A DNA stretch of 64,000 nucleotides, taken from assembly GCA_018857735.1 (NCBI GenBank), contig JABMCL010001782.1, forward strand, positions 348,501 through 412,500, written 5' to 3'. Below are positions 1 through 10,300 of this stretch, in pieces. The position numbers were made by a program, and so were the translations under genes. Source of the DNA: Alviniconcha marisindica (Eukaryota; Mollusca; Gastropoda; Provannidae). The notes under the pieces are model-generated. The model searched no databases and was not told where the DNA came from. It was given only the letters and a program-made list of their open reading frames with translations. How positions within the stretch are numbered: position 1 is the first letter of the stretch; every line of letters starts with the position of its first letter.

Positions 1-267
1 ATACATGTTGTTGGAAAAATAGAGTTTGATCAAAAGTGATACCTACGTTCCGGATAGAGGTAGACAATTCAATTGGATGGAAGAAGGTAAAATTTCGTGT
101 GTTTTTTTCTTCTGGACATTTATGTTTTGGAGTGATGAGAATTATTTCCGTCTTGTCTTTTGCGTCTAACTGCACTTTGTTGCGGTGCATCCAAGCCTGG
201 ACATCGGAAATGCAAACATGAGAGGAAGAAATGATCTCATGAAGCTCACCGTGATGGCCCGGCTGAG

Positions 268-640
268 AAACCTTAACGTCCACAAACCTCGTACGGTTTA
301 TCAGGGACATGACGGGATCCCACCGATGAGGTAGGCGAGAGGGTACTATGTACCCAATGCTACACGGTTTGTCACCACCAGAATGACTTCTGCATTAACA
401 TGGGCAGCTATAAGAACCATTTTATATTTCATTTCCTGCGAGGGGCAAAGTCACGAGACAGTATCCATAAACCATGGACCTATATATATGTATATATAGG
501 TCCATGCCATAAACCACATTGGTGTTTAAAGAGAAAGGAGAGCCGAAGCAGGGAGTCGACCCACGAATGAGCACGTCATCCGCTTACCAGTCCAACAACG
601 CCTCACCACTAGGCCAACCGGCTCACATCAGTACACGCTA
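268..640 (-). mobile_element. tRNA-derived SINE (family 1), minus-strand copy
   Basis: Read on the minus strand, the 640 end carries a tRNA-like head with a box-A-like stretch (GGCCTAGTGGTGAGGCG) and a box-B-like stretch (GGGTCGACTCCC). It then reads through the CTTCGGCTCTCC segment shared with the copy at 1130. The body shares TTAATGCAGRAGTCATTCTGG with that copy, and the tail carries GTGGACGTTAAGG. A 34-bp palindrome (473-506) is inserted inside the body. Pol III head plus dispersed copies make it a SINE, not a functional tRNA gene. Confidence 0.7.
473..506. mobile_element. 34-bp palindromic micro-insertion, copy 1
   Basis: The insert starts CATGGACCTATATATA and ends with the matching inverted sequence TATATATAGGTCCATG, so almost the whole element is its own inverted repeat. 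It is flanked by the exact 8-bp direct repeat CCATAAAC at 465-472 and 507-514. The SINE copy at 1130 has no insert at this place, so this is an insertion with target duplication. CA...TG ends with 8-bp duplications fit hAT-like transposition, but that assignment is inference. Confidence 0.75.
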
Positions 641-988
641 TTCGATCGTTCCTTTGACTTGTTTAACGCCGAGCTGTCAGTCTCTGGACCAAACTCTAAG
701 CACTGGTTTACGACATCCTTTCTCCAGCCACCTCCATAATTGATTACGCCATAGGTCATGATTTTGGTGCTCAAATGGGAGTAGTTTTTAACAGACAACT
801 CAGATTACATCTTCTTCTTCTTTTTTCTTTTTCTTTTTTAAATAACTGCCCACCTTGCTTACGTCAGCACAAATAAAACCAAAATCGTTTGAATCGAGAC
901 CGTACACACTCCTTTTTTTTAACCTGGGGCGGGCGCGCCTCATGTTCACGTGCGTGCTTGGACGCTGTGTGGCTCCCACAGTCTTATT

Positions 989-1022
989 CATGGACCTGTA
1001 TATGTATATATATAGGTCCATG
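989..1022. mobile_element. 34-bp palindromic micro-insertion, copy 2
   Basis: This insert has the same length and the same ends as the copy at 473: it starts CATGGACCTGTATATG and ends TATATAGGTCCATG. It is flanked by the exact 8-bp direct repeat GTCTTATT at 981-988 and 1023-1030. The target sequence differs from that of copy 1, so it is an independent insertion rather than a duplication of the region. Confidence 0.75.
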
Positions 1023-1129
1023 GTCTTATTAGTACCCAAACCTTTCGGAAGGCGCTGACAGCGTCGGTGGACAGCTGCGCGGAGATAGAGAGTGCCTCTT
1101 TAGTGGCTTAACCAGAGTTTGGAGGAACT

Positions 1130-1440
1130 GAGGTGCCGGTGTGGCCTAGCGGTAAGGCGTTAGGCTGGTAAGCGGAAGGAGCCTCGGTTCGATACCTGCT
1201 TCGGCTCTCCTTTCTCTTCAGAAAGGTTGTGGTTTGTGGACACCGTCTTGTGACTTTGTCCATCACTTCCTACTGAAACATTAAAATGGCTCTCATCGCT
1301 GCCATCTTAATGCAGGAGTCATTCTGGTGTGACAGTGTAGCGATAGGTATATAATCTCCCTCTTCCCCCCCCCCCCCCCTTCTCCCCGTCCCTAATAAGC
1401 CTTATGGTTTCGGTGGACGTTAAGCACCATGTTTACTTAC
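1130..1440 (+). mobile_element. tRNA-derived SINE (family 1), plus-strand copy
   Basis: The head has box-A-like TGGCCTAGCGGTAAGGCG and box-B-like GGTTCGATACC, followed by CTTCGGCTCTCC and a body shared with the minus-strand copy at 268-640. A run of about 15 C interrupts the 3' half. The 3' end reads GTGGACGTTAAGCACCATG, also seen in fragments near 10245 and 61405. The acceptor stem does not pair, so it is not a functional tRNA. Confidence 0.7.
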
Positions 1441-1851
1441 TGAGGTGCGAAAGAGTGATGGCTCGACCGCGGATACCGCCCGAAAAAGACCGGAGAGACC
1501 GTGGACCACCGCCAGAACAATGGAAGTGTTAAGGCGGTGTCCCCTCGCCATTGCCCAGCTATTGCTGTTTCAACTGCCGTGCTTGGGCAGTCACAAGGAC
1601 AATGTCCGTTGCACTGCTGTTGAGCAACAACTCGAAGCGAAAGAAGTCCAACTTTTCGCAGCCCAACTCCTCCTCCCTACTCATGATCTCTTCTGGGCTA
1701 ACTTGAAGGTCCAGCTCCACCTCCCTCCTCTAGATCTCTTGATCTCGCCTGGAACCTTGTTATTACTCGCCGCAACTGCCCCTTTAAAAGCGTGCTGCCG
1801 GCTGACAAGTGGGTGTTACCGGGAACGGGTCTGAAGTGGCAATGTGTAAAC

Positions 1852-1893
1852 CACGGACCTAAGCTTATATATATTTATATATATATATTCATG
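1852..1893. mobile_element. Degenerate palindromic micro-insertion, copy 3 (42 bp)
   Basis: The left end CACGGACCTAAG is a one-base variant of the CATGGACCT end of the 34-bp inserts. A TA-rich core follows, and the right end is a decayed ATTCATG. Flanks are GTGTAAAC (1844-1851) and GTGTGAAC (1894-1901), an 8-bp duplication with one mismatch. It looks like an older member of the same family. Confidence 0.55.
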
Positions 1894-2030
1894 GTGTGAA
1901 CGTCTTCCTTCTACACCACTTCCCATTTCCGCGAGGCGTGTGTGATACTCACGCGACGGTTATGTAAAAATGGGCATCGTAGCAAAGGTTATAAATGTAT
2001 TTATAATCTTTGATCGTAGTAACCCGCTCT

Positions 2031-2033
<3 letters not shown>

Positions 2034-2121
<88 letters not shown>

Positions 2122-2133
2122 GAGAGAGACAAC

Positions 2134-2212
<79 letters not shown>
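2034..2212. repeat. GA microsatellite
   Basis: About 180 bp of (GA)n with a few interruptions (CAGAG, AACAG). The open frames across it encode only Arg-Glu runs and are not genes. Confidence 0.95.
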
Positions 2213-2504
2213 CTTAATTATCTACCGACATTGATGTCGGTTGTCACAGATATGCACCAAGATGTTGTACTTTGAAGGAATAAATTCTGAAAGCCACTGA
2301 GTGTGTCAACGACCGTGAAACTTCCCTCGCCTCTAAGTCTGACTGACAATGAATCGACTGCCGGCTCGATCGATAACTTGTCTGAGTCGATCCTGTTTCG
2401 AAATCTAAACAAACCTTCTAGTCGCAAAAATCTTGTTTTCCCGGTCCAGGGCGGTAGAAGAGATCAAAATAGAAACTACGAATTACTTGGGAACTCTGTT
2501 TAAT

Positions 2505-2690
2505 ATAGTATTTCGATCAATTTTAAAATGCCCCGCTGATATAGTATTTCGATCAGTTTTAAATATTGGGGACTCTGTTTTTAAAATGCCCCGCTGATAC
2601 AGTATTTCGATCAGTTTTAAATATTGGGGACCGTATTCAAAATTCCCCGCCGATTCAGTATTTCGATCAGTTTTAGAAACCGAGTTTCGT
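2505..2690. repeat. Degenerate tandem repeat, about 4 units
   Basis: Units of roughly 50-60 bp share the core AGTATTTCGATCAGTTTTA and AATGCCCCGC. The copies diverge by point changes and small deletions. No coding function is apparent. Confidence 0.7.
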
Positions 2691-3383
2691 GAGTGACGAT
2701 TAGGGGGCCCGGACCTACGAAACGCCGTCAAGTGTCACAGCCCACCCTCGGCCTCTTTGATCTTGACAAGCGTACCCGGTTCAAAAGAAGCCGCGGCCTG
2801 CGCCGGTCAGGTGAAAGGTATCCCAGAAAAGCTGTGTGAACAGGGGCCGTGACTATGAATCGGGACTATGGTAGGCCAGGCCTAAACCGGAGTCCCTGAC
2901 TTTAGAGTCCGAGACTTTGAGTTAGGCAAAGTTCGTATTCCTGGACGCGGACAACGGTCAGTTTTAGTGTTGATTTACGTCCACAGAAACCATCAGGCTT
3001 ATCAGGGACGGGGAGCCAAGGACAGCCACCTCGACTTTCACGCAGCCTCTGGGTGTGAACAGCCGGGGGAGGTGGAGCTGGGTTCTCACAGCATGGATGG
3101 ATTGTCTTGCTGCCGCCGCTGTGTTTTTCGCAACAGTTGGTTCTTTGGACATCGTCTTTGCCGGTGATATTTGGTTCCGCACAACTGTTGAAAGAACAAG
3201 TTATTCACGGAGTACACAAGTTTCTTCGTGCTGGCAAGGTCCCCATCACTTATAACATTTAATAATAATAATAATAATGAATACTTAGAGCGCCTAACCC
3301 GCACAGGCCCTAAGCCCGGCGCTTGCACATTCTTTACAAGCACATACTGTCCAAATTTAACATACAACATTTAACTTACAACA

Positions 3384-3494
3384 TGAACGCACGCACGCAC
3401 ACGCACGCACGCACGCGACGCGCGCACGCACACACACACGCACGCACGCACGCACGCACACACACACGGACGCACGCGACACATACACACCGGC
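3384..3494. repeat. CA/CGCA microsatellite
   Basis: A mixed (CGCA)n and (CA)n tract. Just upstream, near 3262-3310, is a minus-strand 3'-tail-like stretch (AATAATAAT followed by a GAGCGCC motif) resembling the LINE tails seen elsewhere in the window. Confidence 0.85.
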
Positions 3495-4214
3495 ACCAGC
3501 CAAATATCAGGGCAATGAGACTGAAGAAAAGGTTTTAAAAAGAGAAAGGTTTGTTCTCAGTGGTGGTAGCAGTTGTACTTTCCAGTTTCTGCGGGTCGGA
3601 GCGCTTGTGACGAGCTGTACGTAAGTACCCCCCACAATAGCGGATCGCATATATTGTCTCTGTGGGCGTTCAGCCCAACGAAACGACGTGGCGAACCGCC
3701 ACGACATCAGACGGCGTTTTGTGCATCCAGTCCCGAGAATCGTCACCTACGAAGCTAAGTTTAAAAATTCATAATATGGGGCATCTTAGACTATAATCCT
3801 TCAGTATTTATAGCTTGATCTATTTTTTTATTGAAATGTTAGAAGAAAAAGAAAAAAAAACACGCATTGAAAAGGTTAGATCTCTCAAGCATTAGTCTTG
3901 AAACGATTTGTGTTGTCAAATACATAGAGACACCGTAAACGGTTTTGCGTGTCAAAGAACAACAGGCCAAACATTTCTTCCACATGGATCCGTAGAACGT
4001 AGAGAAGACTTTGCGTGTGGCGGAACTGTATACTATATATATATATATATTCTTTTCAGTAACTGAGTTCGTAAGGACTTTAAGATGAGAGAGAATAAAC
4101 GGAGGATTTAAAAATAATAATACGAGAGTGGTGTGGACTGGCAGTCTTTTTACATTCGGACAGGGAAAGACAGAGTGGTGTAGTTTTTAAAGGAGAGCAA
4201 TGGAGTAGAATAGA

Positions 4215-4229
4215 AGTCCTTTTATGTCT

Positions 4230-4277
<48 letters not shown>
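4215..4277. repeat. GA microsatellite
   Basis: Simple (GA)n of about 60 bp. A second, shorter tract lies at 4579-4612, just past the dispersed repeat at 4345-4520. Confidence 0.9.
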
Positions 4278-4279
<2 letters not shown>

Positions 4280-4344
4280 ACGGTCACACAGGTTTCACCA
4301 AGTGTCACCAAGATCGACGACATGCACTTGTTTGTCCAGTCAGG

Positions 4345-4520
4345 CAGGTAGGCAGTGTTGCTTAATGTCCTCAGATGTCAGTTGACATATTAGGGACAAG
4401 CTGAGACCAATGCCGAAGCATGGTTCAATATAGCTTTACGTCCACGGAAACCAGAAGGCTCGTTAGGACGGACAGCCCAGGACGGCCACCTCGACTCTCA
4501 CACAGCTCCTGAACTATGTG
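4345..4520. mobile_element. Dispersed repeat (family 3), copy 1
   Basis: About 175 bp running from GCTTAATGTCCTCAGATGTC through GACATATTAGGGACAAGC and TTACGTCCACGGAAACC to CACACAGCTCCTGAACTATG. It matches 62165-62345 nearly base for base. Partial copies lie near 28700-28745 (first half) and 2965-3070 (second half). No tRNA head or terminal inverted repeat is obvious, so the class is unresolved. Confidence 0.65.
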
Positions 4521-4577
4521 TCCAGTCATTGACCGTCCGAGTATATATACACGCGAGTTTTCTAAAAAAAAGTTTTC

Positions 4578-4614
<37 letters not shown>

Positions 4615-6188
4615 ATTTTTGCGGGTAATGCGCGATGTTTTATGTGACAGGCCAACTTGCGACAACTACGGCAAAGCCAGCATTTCAATACACCGTCTCG
4701 ATCAATACCACCAGATGCCCGTGCCGTCTAGAAGCAGAGGTTTTTGGTGCGTGAATGGCCACAATAGCGTAACGATTTTGCGTTTAATTTCTTTGTTCAT
4801 GTTCATGAACTTTTGAAGAGCAGGCTCAGGTCCCTTTTGTGTGTGGTGTGTGAGAGGCGTGCCGTCTATTTCAAGACTATGATGTCCACACTGGTTTACG
4901 AAAGCGTCAGTCCGGAAGGAGGCTGTAAATGTTTTAACGCCGAAAGATTGCACAACACACACACACACACACACTCTCTCTCATACACACTTCCTTTCCC
5001 TCTCTCTGAGAACTCGTTCACGTCAGTCTGATCAATTCTTTTTACTCATGTAAAAATAAATTATATATAAAAAGAAAAGAAAAAAAAGACAGAACATAAA
5101 ATTCTGTGACAAACAATTTTAAATAAAACAAAACAGAACATAAGCCAAGCAATCCATACCCCTCCCTCACCCACCCGTGGGGGTGTCAGGGAACTGAATG
5201 CATTCATTCAATAGCAACAGACAATGAATACCCAGCCTTGTTAAGGGAGAACCTGTGGAAAATGTAGACATGGATTTAAAAAAAAAAATCGTTTTGAAAG
5301 CCAGGGCCCTGTTATATCTGGGTGAACTTTAAATTAAAAAAAAGTGAGATGAGTGAATACAATAGAGTTGTAAAAGAATGAGACGACAGAAGATCCAACA
5401 GAAACGATGTACACAATAAAATGGACGGACTTCAATTATGGACAGAGAGCCTGCACTTCACAGAGGTACATGCAGATGATCTGCAACAGTTCTAAGTCTT
5501 GAGGAACATCTTCTTTGATGTATCTGGAGGAATAACACGTGCCAGGGTGGCTGTGTTCATTGTGCTTACAAAGATGGCTATGACTTATCAATGTGGCATT
5601 GCAGAGAATGGGAAGTCCCATAATAGCTCCACCCCATTCTTCAGCTGCCCATGCCACAATATTAATTACTTGTACTTCGATGGTGGTCCTGTTGAACACT
5701 TCTGCTTTGTCTTTTCAGCACAAGTTCTTTCCTCATCTTATCAGATTGTATTTGAAAAGTAAAACTGACCAATTCTTGATATTCAACATGAGGTAAACCG
5801 TTGAAGTCACATCAGGACAAAACACAAATCACTAGTCAGATTCACTGCTCATGTTACATGTTGATTTATATTTGGAAAAAAATTAAGTTGAAAGGACCAA
5901 GAAGGCAGAAATTAGACATGCTGAATTCCTGACAGCGGGCAAAGCATGGAAAGCTACATTCTAACCTGGTCCAGACTTAAGCTTTTTTCGGTTCTGGGTT
6001 CTCAGCAGAGGAAAGGGTATATTTTTTGCATCTGAGGTACCTCATCATGGGAAAATAAAACAGAGACCTTGACTTGGATACATGTTGGTGAAACCCTGCA
6101 CCACACACACAACTCCTATCAACCGAGTCCAACCTATTTGAACAAAAAAACAAAACGTTAAGTATAACTGGTATCAGATTCATGCGAC

Positions 6189-6194
6189 TTTATT
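6189..6194 (-). terminator. Candidate poly(A) signal for DYNC2LI1
   Basis: AATAAA on the minus strand, about 380 bp downstream of the DYNC2LI1 stop codon. It is the first canonical hexamer I noticed past the stop. No transcript evidence is available. Confidence 0.45.
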
Positions 6195-6571
6195 CAATCA
6201 AATCTCAAACTTCCTGGGACTCACACAAGATGAGATCGATACTGAATGTGGACCCTCTACCCCCATCTTAAAAACACAAGAGTAGTTTGTAGCCATCCTC
6301 AGACTTGTGTATATAACGTTCATACACCACTGCCTCCAGAGTCATCAAGAAAGGAGCATGCCTACATTTTAGATCTGGCATGCATCCCAAGAGGGGAGAG
6401 GAAGGGGGGGGAGGGGGGCTCCAATATCTGAGTGAATGAAACACAATGTTGCGCTAATCAATGTCAACACAAACATTTCTCTCCCTTTCACACTCTTGAC
6501 ATTTTAAACATCACAGCCATAGCTTCAGGTTGGTGGAATGTGAATGACGCTTTGTGATCACTGGATGCCTG

Positions 6572-6978
6572 CTATGCTGCGTACTGATTGTTTTCTGCCT
6601 CTTTGGCTCTGCGTTCGGCCAGGCGACGATACCGTTCCAGCTCCTGCGGAGGATGAAGGAGGTGGCATGATTTAACATCACATACAAAAAAAACACACAC
6701 ACACACACACAAAAAACAAAAAAAAGTACTAACACATGATTCTGATAGAGCTTTGATGTCTCACTGAGAACTAAATCTGGAATGGAAAGACAGACTGCAA
6801 GAAAGCAACCAATGGATACATATATATATATAAGCACATTTTACAGGGAATGCATGTAAGATACACCAGCCTGACACACTTCAGTGCAAATATGGTCACT
6901 GACAAACAATGACATCATACTTTTGAAAGAAGCAAGATATCCAAGGTAGTGTTTGATGTATGTCCAGAAATAACCAGC

Positions 6979-7033
<55 letters not shown>

Positions 7034-7278
7034 ATGTGTCTGCGTGCACACGCGTGCATCTGCCAGCATGTGTGTGTGCAGGTGTGCATTTATCCAGTGG
7101 CAAAACAGTGGGCATGTATTAGATACTTTAGCATAAGGCACTGAAAATATTTGTTGAGCTCTCTTTTCATTCTCTCTCTCTCTCTCTTTCTATCACACAT
7201 AAACACACACGTCTCCCCATCACCCTCCCCCCACCCACAGCACACACACACATACACACACACACACACACACAGCAT

Positions 7279-7312
<34 letters not shown>

Positions 7313-10300
7313 AAAAAAATCCAATTCTCCAACCTCATCTTTCTGGGCACGCAGAGAATCGATGGCATGCTCCTTGAACTGAGGATCCTTGGCTGGGTCT
7401 TCCATCATTTTGGGATCACTCAGTTTCTGGGAGAGAAACAACAACAACAACCCATAACAACTTTGAAATAGTGACGTGCACTCACTTACTCACAAGCTTG
7501 CATGCGGGCATTCATGCACTCACACAAACTAAACAGCAACGTACATAAATCCAAAGAAATATATATTTTCCAGTATACATGTATAAAGGTTTCTGGCCAT
7601 AGAGCTGAATCAAATCACAGGACAAAAATGATCAGAGTTCATGGAAAAACAACTTAAAATCAAAGAGACAAACCAAATACAAAAGCCAAAAAAGAGACAA
7701 AGCACTGCTGAAATAATGAATCTTAATGAGAAAGAATAAATGTACCCAAACACAACAGACGGTCACAATACACCTGCATTTGACACATGCAATGAAAAGT
7801 TACTATTTTTATGAACACTGATGAGTGATGTCATTGCCACAGCAATATTCACAAAAGACACAGACACTAGTTGCATGCACATCGATGTAAGTTTCACATA
7901 CTGAGGGGGGTTGAAGTGAACACTCAGAAACAAAGAGAATTAACACATGAGTAGTGTCAAAAATGTCACCGTCTGTGGTAGTTATACTGTTGGAACCACA
8001 GCGTTTGCTTTAAAGCTCAGTAAATACAAGGGAGCAATCAGTGAGGGACAAAACATGTACAAACAAATCAGACAAATCTATTACATGACACACTCAAATG
8101 TCAGATACAAAAAGAGACATTGATAGGGAGACAATGGGGGGAGGGGGGGAGGGGGGATGGCTTGGGGGGAGGGGGGGGGAGAGAAAATGAAATTTTATTG
8201 GCCATGAAATTTTATTGGCCATAGGCCCCTATACATGGGGGGTGTAGAGAGAGCAAGAGACTTGGAGTGAAAGTCAAAGTAATAGACAGTACAACACTGA
8301 CACAATCAGTCAAAATCCAAAAGCCACCATAACCCCCTGCCTTCCCCTACTCTCTCAAAAACAACAACAAAAGCAACCAACCGACAAAAACCAAAACATC
8401 CCTACATAAAGAAATCCCCCCTCATCCCCACACACACACACACACCGTATCAACCAACCACCCAAAATAATTCACCCAATCAGTGATTATTAATTAATGC
8501 ATTCCAAACCTCTCTCTCCCTCTGCGTTCTAATTATTAAAAAAATCTTGACATTTTTTACATGTACAAAAAAAGAAAAACGGTAATTAACAGAATAGAGA
8601 GTAAAAAAGAACACTGTGAATGTCAAGAAAAAGTGGTGGGGGAATGAAACAAACCAAAGCAAACTGAAACCCACACAAAACTGCAATCCAAAACAAAAGA
8701 GCAAATTGCAGTTACCTCCTCTTCCTGCTTTGTTGAAAGTACAAAATGAAAGACACTGGATTATACTTGGCAGTCATGAAAAAACCACTCACATACAATC
8801 CAAGGACACATGGTTATGCTCACAATGGAAGACTGTACAAAATGTGTATACATACAAGCAAGAAGTTTGGCAAACCCTACACACAGCTTTATTCCCAGCA
8901 ACTACTCTGCTGTCAAACTCAAAGTCTGCTGTGGGCACCAAAGTGAACTGACAATTAAAGGTTATGCTTGATCATTAGTGGGCCATATATAAAGTTATTA
9001 AATGGTGGCAAAGGGTTCCCTCCTTGGCAACCACAGGTTGTTAAATGGTGGCAAAGGGTCCCCCCTGGCAACCACATGTTATTGAATTGTGGCAAAGGGC
9101 TCCCTCCCTGACAATCACAGGTTATTAAATAGTGGCAAAGGGTTCCCTCCCTGGCAACCACTGGTTATTAAATGGTGGCAAAGGGTTCCCTCCCTGGCAA
9201 CCAAGGTTATTATTTCACACAATGGGGCTCCTACATGCAACCCAGGCTTGATCCAGGCTCAAGATCTGCTCTGCACTTCATCATCTAATCTGGTGGGGAT
9301 GCCAGTAGTCTAACTGGATATTTAGTCCTTTGGATGAGCATGAACAATCTGTCAGACACACATTTTTGGATGAGCATGAACAATCTGTCAGACACACATT
9401 CTCCAGGCAGCTGGAAAATATACAAGAGCAGGCGGATGTTTCCTTGGCTGTCTTGACAAAATGAACAGCCAGTCTGCAATGCATTATAATCAGTAAATCA
9501 CTTGAAAGGCCGCATACAATGGTAAAGCTGCGTAGTGTGACTCCAGTGGCTGCTGTAAGCTTCCTTAGCCATGCATGTTCACCTGAATTTCTTACACAGA
9601 TCAACAAAGTATGCAAAAAAGAAACACAAAAGATGTACCTGAACAATATTGCTTCATGTGTCTAATCAGTGAAACTGTATCAGTATGGGTACAGACACAA
9701 CTGTACATATGGTTGTTTGTTGACTGCAAATAAGGTTGGGGGGGAGGGAGTGGGGGGGGGGGGGGGTCAGCTTGCTGATACAGGTTGTTAGTGTTGTAAG
9801 ATCGGTCATATATCACATATATGTGAAAAGACTTTCAATAAAAAAAAAAAGAAGAAGAAGGAATCAATGAAACTAAAAGGTAGGCACCATGTATTGTCTG
9901 ACCAGAGAATGAATCTTTTTTCATTTTTAAACACAGCTAAATTCTAGAACTGTAGAAGTGGCACACAATATGGATATCATATCTGTTTGTACTTTGATGA
10001 CCATCTTTGGGTTTTGGGTTTTTATCATTGCTCAAACAATGTGCAGCTAACACAACTCTAAACAGTACATGTACTGCGATGGGGGGGAAAGAAACACGAC
10101 AGTCAGTACTACTGCTACTAGCAACAGACAGCAGATTATGTTGATTTCCTCATCAAACTCAAAGTTCAAGACTAATACACTTTCACATACAATGATACAT
10201 GCACTATATAATCAAGAACTATAATTTTAAAAAAAGGTATGGTTTCTGTGGATTTTAAACACCATGTTTACTTAAAGGCAGCACATTTCACACATACCTC

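Larger units (their letters stand above)
1..6188. other. Repeat-rich intergenic region downstream of DYNC2LI1
   Basis: I see no convincing gene here. Open frames are short, low in complexity, or made of microsatellite, such as the Arg-Glu run over the GA tract. The stretch holds a minus-strand SINE (about 268-640), a plus-strand SINE (about 1130-1440), three small palindromic insertions (473-506, 989-1022, 1852-1893), long GA tracts, a four-copy degenerate tandem repeat near 2505-2690, a CA/CGCA tract (3384-3494) and dispersed repeats near 2965-3070 and 4345-4520. The 3' UTR of DYNC2LI1 probably ends near 6.2 kb. Confidence 0.6.

Noticed and set aside
1138..1212. Possible tRNA gene (box A and box B present)
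   Set aside because: The acceptor stem does not pair and the sequence continues into a repeated SINE body with other copies at 268-640 and 45084.
1445..1834. 129-codon plus-strand frame
   Set aside because: No recognisable domain, no splice partners, and it lies between SINE and palindromic insertions; likely chance.
2010..2234. Arg-Glu-rich open frame
   Set aside because: Pure (GA)n microsatellite.
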